In this document: one piece after another, positions 1 to 8,401 of the stretch
Layout of the letters: every line of letters starts with the position of its first letter
Position numbering within the stretch: the stretch's first letter is position 1
Assembly (NCBI RefSeq): GCF_001439695.1
Contig: NZ_JYLL01000028.1
Coordinates: 1 to 64,000, forward strand
DNA from: Pseudomonas veronii
GTDB taxonomy: Bacteria; Pseudomonadota; Gammaproteobacteria; Pseudomonadales; Pseudomonadaceae
Reading direction: 5' to 3'
DNA: 64,000 bases
Notes under the pieces: model-generated
What the model was told of the DNA's origin: nothing
What the model saw: only the letters and a program-made list of their open reading frames with translations
The model's database searches: none
Program-made: the position numbers and the translations under genes

Positions 1-933
1 GCGTTATCGTTGACGGTTTTCGCGAGCAAGCTCGCTCCTACAGTGGGGTCTAGGTGCCCGCGCTAGGCATGGGCACTGACCGGTAACTTTTGTAGGAGCG
101 AGCTTGCTCGCGAAAAACCCGGGAGCGCTGCGGGGGGTCTGGTTTTTCGCGTTATCGTTGACGGTTTTCGCGAGCAAGCTCGCTCCTACAGTGGGGTCTA
201 GGTGCCCGCGCTAGGCATGGGCACTGATCGGTAACTTTTGTAGGAGCGAGCTTGCTCGCGAAAAACCCAAGAGCGCCGCGGGGGGTCTGGTTTTTCGCGT
301 TATCGTTGACGGTTTTCGCGAGCAAGCTCGCTCCTACAATGGGGTCTAGGTGCCGCGCTAGGCGTGGGCACTGACCGGTAACTTTTGTAGGAGCGAGCTT
401 GCTCGCGAAAAACCCGGGAGCGCTGCGGGGGGTCTGGTTTTTCGCGTTATCGTTGACGGTCTTCGCGAGCGAGCTCGCTCCTACAGTGGGGTCTAGGTGC
501 CCCGCTAGGCATGGGTACTGACCGGTAACTTTTGTAGGAGCGAGCTTGCTCGCGAAAAACCCGGGAGCGCTGCGGGGGGTCTGGTTTTTTGCGTTATCGT
601 TGACGGTTTTCGCGAGCAAGCTCGCTCCTACAGTGGGGTCTAGGTGCCCGCGCTAGGCATGGGCACTGAGCGGTAACTTTTGTAGGAGCGAGCTTGCTCG
701 CGAAAAACCCGGGAGCGCCGCGGGGGGTCTGGTTTTTTGCGTTATCGTTGACGGTTTTCGCGAGCAAGCTCGCTCCTACAGTGGGGCCTAGGTGCCCGCG
801 CTAGGCATGGGCACTGAGCGGTAACTTTTGTAGGAGCGAGCTTGCTCGCGAAAAACCCGGGAGCGCTGCGGGGGGTCTGGTTTTTTGCGTTATCGTTGAC
901 GGTTTTCGCGAGCAAGCTCGCTCCTACAGTGGT
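1..933. repeat. Tandem REPIN array, 147-148 bp unit, about 6.3 copies
   Basis: The marker GCGTTATCGTTGACGG recurs at 1, 149, 297, 444, 591, 739 and 887, giving six full units of 147-148 bp and a partial seventh. Each unit holds two inverted REP arms (TTCGCGAGCAAGCTCGCTCC and its reverse complement) around a GTGCCCGCGCTAGGCATGGG spacer, so each unit is one REPIN plus a constant linker. Copies differ by scattered point changes and one-base indels. The array may extend left of the window. An apparent ORF at 152-619 is only the repeat read in frame. Confidence 0.95.
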
Positions 934-955
934 AACAGGGGTACACGGGGGAGGA

Positions 956-1582
956 TCAGCCCGCTACGCGCACCACGCCTAGGTCGATTCCCAGGTGGAC
1001 CAGTTCGGCATGGGAACTGACCTGCAATTTGCTCTTGAGCAGGGTCAGGTGGTTGGACACGGTCTTGCTGCTGATATTCAACTGGTCGGCAATCACTCGG
1101 GTCGGCGTGCCTCTGGCCAGCATCAGGAAAATCTCCAGCTCACGCGGTGTCATGCCTTGCAAGCGTTGGTCGCTTGGCGTGTAGGCCAGTTGGGTGGCGA
1201 GGGACTGTTCGATATAGGCGTGGCCGTCGAGGACGCGCCGCACTGCTTCGATCAGCACCTCGGGCGCCGAGCTTTTGGTCAGGTAGCCCGAGGCGCCGGC
1301 TTCCAGGGCCTGGCGCACCAGCGGCAGTTCGTCGTGCATGCTGAAGAACAGCACGCGCAGTTGCGGCAGGCGCTGGCGCAGGCGGCGCGTGGTTTCCAGG
1401 CCGCTGATGCCGGGCAGGCCGAAGTCCATGATCACCAAATGCGGCAGTGCTTCCTGGACCCGGCTCAAGGCCTCTTCGCCGCTGGCCGCTTCGCGCACTT
1501 CGATGGCCGGCAACAGTGCACGCAACAGGCTGGCATAGCCTTGGCGCACCACCGCATGGTCGTCCACCAACAGAATATTCAT
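956..1582 (-). CDS. NarL/LuxR-type response regulator (PedR2/ExaE-like)
   Basis: A 208-residue response regulator. The receiver domain (about 1-118) has acidic residues D8/D9, phospho-acceptor D53 and K103; a LuxR-type helix-turn-helix lies at about 143-200 (TPRELEIFLMLARG, then SSKTVSNHL). A longer ORF starts at 1618, but the ATG at 1582 overlaps the TGA of the upstream kinase (ATGA) and starts exactly at the receiver fold (MNILLVDDH). It is the partner of the kinase at 1579-2841. Position and family match the second two-component pair of Pseudomonas ped clusters, which tunes PQQ alcohol dehydrogenase expression; the specific identity is inferred from gene order. Confidence 0.88.
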   Translation of the reverse strand: MNILLVDDHAVVRQGYASLLRALLPAIEVREAASGEEALSRVQEALPHLVIMDFGLPGISGLETTRRLRQRLPQLRVLFFSMHDELPLVRQALEAGASGYLTKSSAPEVLIEAVRRVLDGHAYIEQSLATQLAYTPSDQRLQGMTPRELEIFLMLARGTPTRVIADQLNISSKTVSNHLTLLKSKLQVSSHAELVHLGIDLGVVRVAG

Positions 1583-2841
1583 GAGGCCTCCAATGGCATG
1601 TTCAACGCCAGCGCCCAACCGGCGCCGGGGTGGCTGAGGATTGTCAGTTCGCCGCCCAGGCAGCGCGCGCGTTCGTACATCGAATACAGGCCGACGCCCG
1701 GACGCTGCGGCGTTTGCGCGCCGCAGCCGTTATCGCGCACCCACAGGCGCAGGCGCGAACCGTGACGATGCAGGCGCACGCGCACCTGGCTGGCATCGGC
1801 ATGCCGCACGATATTGGTCAGGGCTTCCTGCAGCAGGCGATAGAGGTGCGTCTTGCTCGCCCCGGACAACGCCGGCAGGTCCGCGCTGACCCGCAGCCGG
1901 CAATCGATGCCATGGCTGGCCTGCCACTGCGTCACCAGCATCGCGAACGCCTCGGCCAGCGGCAGGTGCTGCAGGGCCACCGGGTACAGGTCGTGGACCA
2001 GTGCGCGAAAGCCTTGCTGCAAGTGATCGCAGTGATCTTCCAGTTGCGCCACCGTGCGCGCGAGCAATTGCGGTTGGTCGGTGACCAGACGCAACAGGCA
2101 GGCCTGGGCGCGAATACCGGCCAGGTATTGGCCGAGGTCATCATGCAGGGTCTGGGCCAGGTGGTTGCGCTCCTGCTCTTGCACCGCCATCAGGGTTTGG
2201 GTCAGTTGGGTATTGTCGGTGTGCGCCTGCTCCAGGGCGTCGGTCATGCGGTTGAAATGCAGCGCCAGTTGCCGCGCTTCGGGTGATCCTGCGCTGCGCA
2301 GGCGCACATTGAGCTGGCCGGCGCACACCTGTTGCAAGGCGCGCAGCAGTTCGTCGAGTACGCCCATGCCACGGCGCACCGCCCAGCGGATGGTCAGCAG
2401 GCTCAGGGCCAGGGCCAGGGCGCACAGGCTCAACAGTTGTTGCAGGGAGTCCCAGACTTCATCGATCTCATCCCGCGGGTCGACGACGATGGACACGCGG
2501 CGGCCGTCCGGCAGGTCCAGTACCTGGGCACTGCGCCGCGCCTCGGCAAACAGCAGGCGCCCGAGCCAGGCGTCCAGGCCGGACGGCAGCGGCGCCGGCA
2601 AGGTCTCGTCGGGGGTCAGCCAATGCACGCGCACATGGCGCAGGCTGGCGGTGAGATGCGGTTGCAGGCTGGCCGGGTCGCGCTCGGCGGTTGCGCTGAG
2701 GTAATGCACCACCGCTTCGGCCGATTGCAGCTCACGCTCCACATCCGTCAGGGCCTGATGCAGCAACAGCGCGGTGCAGGCGCAGGTGACCAAGGCGAAG
2801 AAACCGCACACCCACAGGTTGATGCGCCACAGTGCCGACAT
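1579..2841 (-). CDS. Membrane histidine kinase, HisKA_3 type (PedS2-like)
   Basis: A 420-residue sensor kinase. TM1 is at about 10-30 and TM2 at about 135-153, with a periplasmic sensor of about 100 residues between them, then a HAMP-like linker. The HisKA_3 box LAQTLHDDLG places the phosphorylated histidine at H233. The HATPase domain follows (QEALTNIVRHA, DNGCG, GVGLYSM). The ORF is open to 2985, but the ATG at 2841 is preferred: it begins with the first membrane helix and lies two bases after the stop of the 38-codon ORF at 2844-2960. In P. putida the kinase at this position takes part in the lanthanide/calcium switch; whether this one senses metals is inference from synteny. Confidence 0.85.
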   Translation of the reverse strand: MSALWRINLWVCGFFALVTCACTALLLHQALTDVERELQSAEAVVHYLSATAERDPASLQPHLTASLRHVRVHWLTPDETLPAPLPSGLDAWLGRLLFAEARRSAQVLDLPDGRRVSIVVDPRDEIDEVWDSLQQLLSLCALALALSLLTIRWAVRRGMGVLDELLRALQQVCAGQLNVRLRSAGSPEARQLALHFNRMTDALEQAHTDNTQLTQTLMAVQEQERNHLAQTLHDDLGQYLAGIRAQACLLRLVTDQPQLLARTVAQLEDHCDHLQQGFRALVHDLYPVALQHLPLAEAFAMLVTQWQASHGIDCRLRVSADLPALSGASKTHLYRLLQEALTNIVRHADASQVRVRLHRHGSRLRLWVRDNGCGAQTPQRPGVGLYSMYERARCLGGELTILSHPGAGWALALNMPLEAS

Positions 2842-2843
2842 AC

Positions 2844-2960
2844 CTAGTGCGCCACGCTGGCGGGCACGCTCAGCGCCGGGCGTGGTGCGTGCAGCTTGTC
2901 GACGCCGATCAGGCTCACGATCAGCAGGAACGGCAAAAGCAGCGCCTTGAGGATTTGCAT
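2844..2960 (-). CDS. Small membrane peptide (38 aa) upstream of the kinase
   Basis: An ATG at 2960 opens a 38-codon frame ending TAG at 2844, out of frame with the upstream extension of the kinase ORF. It starts MQILKALLLPFLLIVSLIGV, one hydrophobic helix, and ends in a polar, proline- and alanine-rich tail. A GGGAGA Shine-Dalgarno-like stretch precedes it, and its stop lies two bases before the kinase ATG, so the two are probably translationally coupled. It is unassigned; it could be a small membrane partner of the kinase or a leader peptide. Reality as a protein is likely but not certain. Confidence 0.55.
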   Translation of the reverse strand: MQILKALLLPFLLIVSLIGVDKLHAPRPALSVPASVAH

Positions 2961-3031
2961 GATCGTTCATCTCCCGGATGGACACGGTGGGGGTAACCCA
3001 TGCTAAGACCGCGCCACCTGCGCGGGGCTAC

Positions 3032-3045
3032 TACCTTGGTACTGG
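3032..3045 (+). promoter_or_regulatory. Candidate operator TAC-N4-GTACTGG (copy 1)
   Basis: TACCTTGGTACTGG, containing the 10-bp inverted repeat TAC-N4-GTA. It lies between the small ORF/kinase (minus) and the substrate-binding protein (plus). The same element occurs at 6841 and 11512, in front of other genes of this locus. Probable site for one of the LuxR-type regulators here; which one is unknown. Confidence 0.5.
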
Positions 3046-3120
3046 CTCAGCGGTACTTTCTGCATATTTGCAGCAGACATAAGGCTTCCTATGCTGGCGC
3101 TACCTGACATGGAGTGCCTT

Positions 3121-4305
3121 ATGCGCCAGCTCGCCCCCTACGCCGTGCTCTACCTGCTGGCGATTGCCTGCGCCGCCGGGGTGGCCACTGCCAGCCAGGC
3201 CGCCGAGGCGCCGTTGGCGGTGCAGATCGGCTACCTGGGCTATCGGCCCGACCCTGGGCCGCTGCTGTCGAATGTGATCCCCGAGCCCACCGACGCCGGG
3301 CAACGCGGTGCGGAACTGGCGATCATCGACAGCAACAGCACCGGCGCCTTTCTCAACCAACGCTACAGCCTGACCAGCGCCACGGTGGACAGCCCCGACG
3401 CCCTGCTCACCGCCGCCCAGGCCCAGCACGACCAGGGCCTGCGCCTGTTCGTGGTCAACGCCCCCGCCGCCAGCCTGCGCCAGCTCAGCGCGGCCCTGCC
3501 CGACAGCCTGCTGTTCAACGCCGGCAGCCCCGATGACAGCCTGCGCAGCACCGACTGCCTGGGCAACGTGCTGCACACGCTGCCCAGCCGCGCCATGCTC
3601 GCCGATGCCCTGGCGCAATTTCTGGTGGTGCGCAAATGGCAGAAGGCGCTGCTGATCGTCGGCCCCACCGAGGATGACCAGGCCTACGCCGCCGCCCTGC
3701 GCCGCGCCGCCAAGCGCTTCGGCGTGCATCTGGTGGCGGAGAAAGCCTGGCGCTTCGATAACGACCAACGCCGCAGCGCCCAGGCAGACATGCCGCTGTT
3801 CACCCAGACCGCCGAATACGACGTGGTGCTGGTGGCGGACGAGCGCGGCGACTTCGGCGAGTACGTGCCCTACCAGACCTGGTACCCGCGCCCCGTCGCC
3901 GGCACCCAGGGCCTGACGCCCACCGGCTGGCACAAGACCGTCGAGACCTACGGCGCCGCGCAACTGCAAAAACGCTTCGAAGCCCTGGCCGGGCGCTGGA
4001 TGAACGACCGCGACTTCGCCGCCTGGATGGCCGTGCGCAGCGTTGCCAGTGCGGTGAACAAGCTGCGCCAGGTCGACCCCATGACCATCCGCCAACTGGA
4101 GATCAGCGAGCAACTGCCGCTGGACGGCTTCAAGGGCCGCAAGCTCAGCTATCGCGCGTGGAACGGCGAGCTGCGCCAACCGATTCCGATCGTGCAGCCC
4201 CGCGCGCTGGTCAGCACCTCGCCCCAGGACGGTTTCCTGCACCCCTTCAACGAAATGGACAGCCTGGGCTACGACAAACCCGAGGTGACCTGCCGCTTCC
4301 CTTGA
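3121..4305 (+). CDS. ABC-system substrate-binding protein of PQQ-alcohol oxidation locus
   Basis: A 394-residue periplasmic protein of the branched-chain amino acid/urea-type binding-protein fold (PQQ_ABC_bind-like). The signal peptide spans about 1-28 and ends ATASQAAEA. The ORF opens at 3091, but the ATG at 3121 is chosen because GGAG lies six bases upstream and the signal peptide starts there. It leads the run of beta-propeller, ATPase and permease genes typical of PQQ-dependent alcohol catabolism loci. The ligand and the transport direction of this system are not established. Confidence 0.82.
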   Translation: MRQLAPYAVLYLLAIACAAGVATASQAAEAPLAVQIGYLGYRPDPGPLLSNVIPEPTDAGQRGAELAIIDSNSTGAFLNQRYSLTSATVDSPDALLTAAQAQHDQGLRLFVVNAPAASLRQLSAALPDSLLFNAGSPDDSLRSTDCLGNVLHTLPSRAMLADALAQFLVVRKWQKALLIVGPTEDDQAYAAALRRAAKRFGVHLVAEKAWRFDNDQRRSAQADMPLFTQTAEYDVVLVADERGDFGEYVPYQTWYPRPVAGTQGLTPTGWHKTVETYGAAQLQKRFEALAGRWMNDRDFAAWMAVRSVASAVNKLRQVDPMTIRQLEISEQLPLDGFKGRKLSYRAWNGELRQPIPIVQPRALVSTSPQDGFLHPFNEMDSLGYDKPEVTCRFP

Positions 4306-4339
4306 TCGCTCCCCTACTCACAATAATAAGGAATCCGCC

Positions 4340-5295
4340 ATGCGCCGCACCCTGCTCTCATGCGCCCTGCTGCTTGCCGTCGGGCACGCCGTGGCCAGCA
4401 CCGCCTGGGTCTCCAACGAGAAAGACAACACCCTCAGCCTGATCGACATGCAGACCCTGCAAGTCACCGACACGCTCAAGGTCGGCCAGCGCCCGCGGGG
4501 CCTGCTGCTGTCCCATGACAAAAAGCTGCTGTACATCTGCGCCAGCGACTCGGACCGCGTGCAGGTGATGGACGTGGCCACGCGCAAGATCATCAAGGAA
4601 CTGCCCTCCGGCAAAGACCCCGAGCAGTTCGCCCTGCACCCCAATGACCGCTGGCTGTATGTGTCCAACGAAGACGATGCACTGGTCACCGTGATCGACA
4701 CCGAGACCTCCAAGGTGCTAGGCCAGATCAACGTCGGCGTAGAGCCCGAAGGCATGGCCGTGAGCCCGGACGGCAAGTGGGCGGTGAACACCAGCGAAAC
4801 CACGAACATGCTGCACTGGATCGACACCAGCACCCAGACCCTGGTCGACAGCACCCTGGTGGACCAGCGCCCGCGCTTCGTCGAGTTCAACCACGATGGC
4901 TCACAGCTGTGGGCCTCGGCGGAGATCGGCGGCACCGTGACCATTCTCGATGTGGCCAGCCGCGCGATCCTCAAAACCCTGACGTTCAAGATCAAGGGCG
5001 TCCACCCGGACAAGGTGCAGCCGGTGGGGATCAAGCTCAGTTCCGACGGCAAGTACGCCTTTGTCGCCCTGGGCCCGGCCAACCATGTGGCAGTGATCGA
5101 CGCCAAGACCTTCGAGATCCTCGACTACCTGCTGGTGGGCCGCCGCGTGTGGCAGATGGCATTTACCCCGGACGAAAAACAGTTGCTGGCCACCAATGGC
5201 GTCAGCGGCGACGTGTCGGTGATCGATGTGGACAGCCTCAAGGTGCTCAAGTCGGTGAAGGTCGGGCGTTATCCATGGGGCGTGGTGGTCACGCC

Positions 5296-5299
<4 letters not shown>
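4340..5299 (+). CDS. PQQ-catabolism-associated YVTN beta-propeller protein (PedA-like)
   Basis: A 319-residue secreted protein with a signal peptide (about 1-19, ending AVAS) followed by YVTN/NHL-type beta-propeller repeats. Repeated elements such as VIDTETSKVLGQI, AVSPDGKWA, VIDAKTFEILDYL and VIDVDSLKVLKSV mark successive blades. AAGGA lies just upstream of the ATG. Its stop overlaps the start of the ABC ATPase (ATGA), so the four genes 3121-6824 form one operon. Such propellers are constant members of PQQ-ADH accessory clusters; the molecular role is unknown. Confidence 0.88.
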
Positions 5300-6032
<733 letters not shown>

Positions 6033-6036
<4 letters not shown>

Positions 6037-6824
6037 ACGCTTACTGGCAATGCTTGCGCGGCATCGTGCTGCGCGAGTGGCTGCGCTTTGTATTGCAGCG
6101 CACGCGGTTTCTCAGCGCCCTGGTGCGCCCGCTGTTGTGGCTGCTGGTGTTCGCCGCCGGGTTCCGCGCCGCGCTGGGTATCTCGGTGATCGAACCCTAC
6201 GACACCTACATTCCCTATGAGGTCTACATCATCCCGGGGCTGGCTTGCATGATCCTGCTGTTCAACGGCATGCAGGGTTCGCTGTCGATGGTCTACGACC
6301 GCGAGATGGGCAGCATGCGCGTGCTGCTGACCAGCCCGCTGCCGCGCACGTTTTTGCTGTGCAGCAAGTTGCTCGCCACCGCGCTGATTTCACTGTTGCA
6401 GGTATACGGGTTCCTGGCGATCGCCTGGGTCTACGGCGTGCAACCGCCTGTCATGGGGCTGTTGATCGCCCTGCCGGCCTTGCTGCTGGTGGCCTTGATG
6501 CTGAGCGCGCTGGGTTTGCTGCTGTCGAACGCGATCCGTCAACTGGAGAACTTTGCCGGGGTGATGAATTTCGTGATCTTCCCGCTGTTTTTCATATCGT
6601 CGGCGCTGTACCCGTTGTGGAAGATGCGCGACTCCAGCGAGTGGTTGTATTGGCTGTGCGCAATCAACCCCTTCACCCACGCCGTCGAGCTGGTGCGCTT
6701 TGCCCTGTATGAACGCTTCGCCGGCCTGGCCCTCGCGGTGTGCCTGGGCTTGACCGTACTGTTCGCGGTGTTGGCGGTGCTGACCTTCAACCCCCAGCAT
6801 GCGGCGTTGCGCAAAAAAGGCTGA
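6033..6824 (+). CDS. ABC-2 type permease (PedC-like)
   Basis: A 263-residue membrane protein of the ABC-2 family with about six hydrophobic segments, including LVRPLLWLLVFAAGFRAAL, IIPGLACMILLFNGMQ and NFVIFPLFFISSALYPLW, the last being the conserved ABC-2 signature region. Start ATG overlaps the ATPase stop (ATGA). It is the membrane part of the exporter encoded with the gene at 5296. Homologues in ped clusters are named pedC and lie in the same order; the cargo has not been defined. Confidence 0.88.
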
Positions 6825-6840
6825 GGGCGGCAAAAACTAC

Positions 6841-6854
6841 TACTTTAGTACTGG
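6841..6854 (+). promoter_or_regulatory. Candidate operator TAC-N4-GTACTGG (copy 2)
   Basis: TACTTTAGTACTGG, 79 bases before the ATG of the CXXCW gene, preceded by CTAC as in copy 1. It suggests that the CXXCW gene and the response regulator behind it have their own promoter under the same control as the ABC operon. Confidence 0.5.
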
Positions 6855-6932
6855 TTTTACTGTCTATCGTCGCATTCCCAAGGGCTCGGGACTCACGTGT
6901 AATGGGCGCATAACGATAAGGATCGCCCTGCC

Positions 6933-7472
6933 ATGCTGCCTGCCCGACTGCCCTTGTTGGCGCTGCTGTGCCTGTTTGCCGCCAACGTACAGGCCGATAC
7001 CGCATTATTTTCCGCCGACGGCTATCGCATCAGCCTGTATCGCAGCCCCACGCCCGATCATGTGCAGGGCGCGACGATCATCGACACCCCTGCCCTGCAA
7101 GCCCTGCTGACCCAAACCCCAGCCCCGGTGCTGATCGATACGTATCGCCGCCAGTGGCTGCAAGGCCGCTTCATCGAAGACCAGCCCCACGCCAACCTGC
7201 CCGGCAGCCGTTGGCTGGCCAACACCGGCGACGGCGACCTCACGCCGGAGTGGCAAAGCTATTTCGTGCGCCACCTGTACACCTACAGCGGCGGCAACCT
7301 GGCACGACCATTGGTCTTCTATTGCCGCTCCGATTGCTGGCTGAGTTGGAACGCGGTAAAACGTGCGGCCAACCTGGGCTATACCTCTGTGTATTGGTAT
7401 CGCGATGGCCTGGATGCCTGGGAAGCGGCGAAGCTGCCGGTGTCGGTGGCGCAACCCGAGCCATTTGAATAA
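6933..7472 (+). CDS. PQQ-catabolism-associated CXXCW-motif protein
   Basis: A 179-residue secreted protein. The signal peptide is about 1-21 (LLALLCLFAANVQA). The body is rhodanese-like, with the defining CXXCW motif as CRSDCW near residue 131, in the position of a rhodanese active-site loop (FYCRSDCWLSW). Its two cysteines could form a redox pair. It sits between the exporter genes and the AgmR-like regulator, as in P. putida. Its function is unknown beyond its link to PQQ alcohol oxidation. Confidence 0.87.
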   Translation: MLPARLPLLALLCLFAANVQADTALFSADGYRISLYRSPTPDHVQGATIIDTPALQALLTQTPAPVLIDTYRRQWLQGRFIEDQPHANLPGSRWLANTGDGDLTPEWQSYFVRHLYTYSGGNLARPLVFYCRSDCWLSWNAVKRAANLGYTSVYWYRDGLDAWEAAKLPVSVAQPEPFE

Positions 7473-7496
7473 CCACAATAAGAAAGGTGAACGGCC

Positions 7497-8162
7497 ATGT
7501 ACAAAATCCTGATTGCCGATGATCACCCACTGTTTCGCGAAGCGATTCATAACGTCATCAGCGATGGTTTCCCCGGCAGCGAAGTGATGGAGACCGCCGA
7601 CCTGGACAGCGCCCTGGCGCTGACCCAGGAACACGACGACCTCGATCTGATCCTGCTCGACCTGAACATGCCCGGCATGCACGGTCTCAATGGCCTGATC
7701 AACCTGCGCAACGAATCGCCGACCATCCCGGTGGTGATCGTGTCCGCCGAGCAAGACAAGCAAATCGTGCTGCAGGCCATCACCTATGGCGCCGTCGGTT
7801 TTATCACCAAGTCGTCGCCGCGCCAGCAAATGACCGAGGCGATCCAGCAGATTCTCAACGGCAATGTGTACCTGCCGCCGGACATCATCCGCACCCAGAA
7901 ACCCGGCACCCACCGGCGCCTGAACGAAAACCCGGGCTTCGCTCCGGAATTGCTGCAGGCGTTGACCCGCAAGCAGTTGCTGGTGCTGGAGCGGATGACC
8001 AAGGGCGAGTCGAACAAGCAGATTGCCTACACCCTGGAGATCGCCGAGACCACGGTGAAGGCCCATGTGTCGGCGATTTTGCGCAAGTTGAATGTGCATA
8101 ATCGGGTGCAGGCGATCTTGAGCGCGGGGGATATTGATTTTGGTTCTTATCTGCGTCGCTGA
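7497..8162 (+). CDS. LuxR-type response regulator (AgmR/PedR1/ErdR-like)
   Basis: A 221-residue regulator. The receiver domain (1-120) has D8/D9 and phospho-acceptor D55 (LILLDLNMPG); a LuxR helix-turn-helix follows at about 155-215 (TRKQLLVLERMTKGESNK, ETTVKAHVSAIL). AAAGGTGA precedes the ATG. In Pseudomonas this family activates PQQ-ethanol dehydrogenase and acetate-related genes; the likely cognate kinase is the PAS/REC hybrid at 8402-10366. It is a candidate to bind the TAC-N4-GTA elements of this locus (inference). Confidence 0.88.
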   Translation: MYKILIADDHPLFREAIHNVISDGFPGSEVMETADLDSALALTQEHDDLDLILLDLNMPGMHGLNGLINLRNESPTIPVVIVSAEQDKQIVLQAITYGAVGFITKSSPRQQMTEAIQQILNGNVYLPPDIIRTQKPGTHRRLNENPGFAPELLQALTRKQLLVLERMTKGESNKQIAYTLEIAETTVKAHVSAILRKLNVHNRVQAILSAGDIDFGSYLRR

Positions 8163-8225
8163 TCTTTCGGAAAGCGCATAGAACCCTTGTGGGAAGGGGT
8201 TTGTGTGGGGTTTGTGTGGGGCTTG

Positions 8226-8314
8226 TGTGGGAGGGGGCTTGCCCCCGATAACGGTGGATCAGTTATAGGTGCAGTGACTGACAGTCAGCTATCGGGGGCA
8301 AGCCCCCTCCCACA
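8226..8314. repeat. REPIN (inverted REP pair) with flanking short tandem repeats
   Basis: Inverted copies of TGTGGGAGGGGGCTTGCCCCCGAT flank a 40-bp loop between the convergent regulator and hybrid kinase genes. On the left the unit TTTGTGTGGGG is repeated about three times; on the right GATCTCTG/TCTCCATTTG-like words repeat to about 8380. No gene is seen in 8163-8401. Confidence 0.9.
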
Positions 8315-8401
8315 TTGGATCTCCATTTGATCTCTGGTTCTCCATTTGTTCTCTGGATCTCTGGATCTCTGTTTGATCGCTGTTTGAGGAGCGTTCGGTG
8401 G

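Noticed and set aside
152..619. 155-codon plus-strand ORF with repeated protein text
   Set aside because: It is a translation of the tandem REPIN unit; the repeat length is near a multiple of three by chance and there is no ribosome-binding site.
1..933. Possible CRISPR array
   Set aside because: The repeats are 147-148 bp and the intervening sequence is itself constant, with inverted arms; there are no unique spacers. The same applies to 30171-30924.
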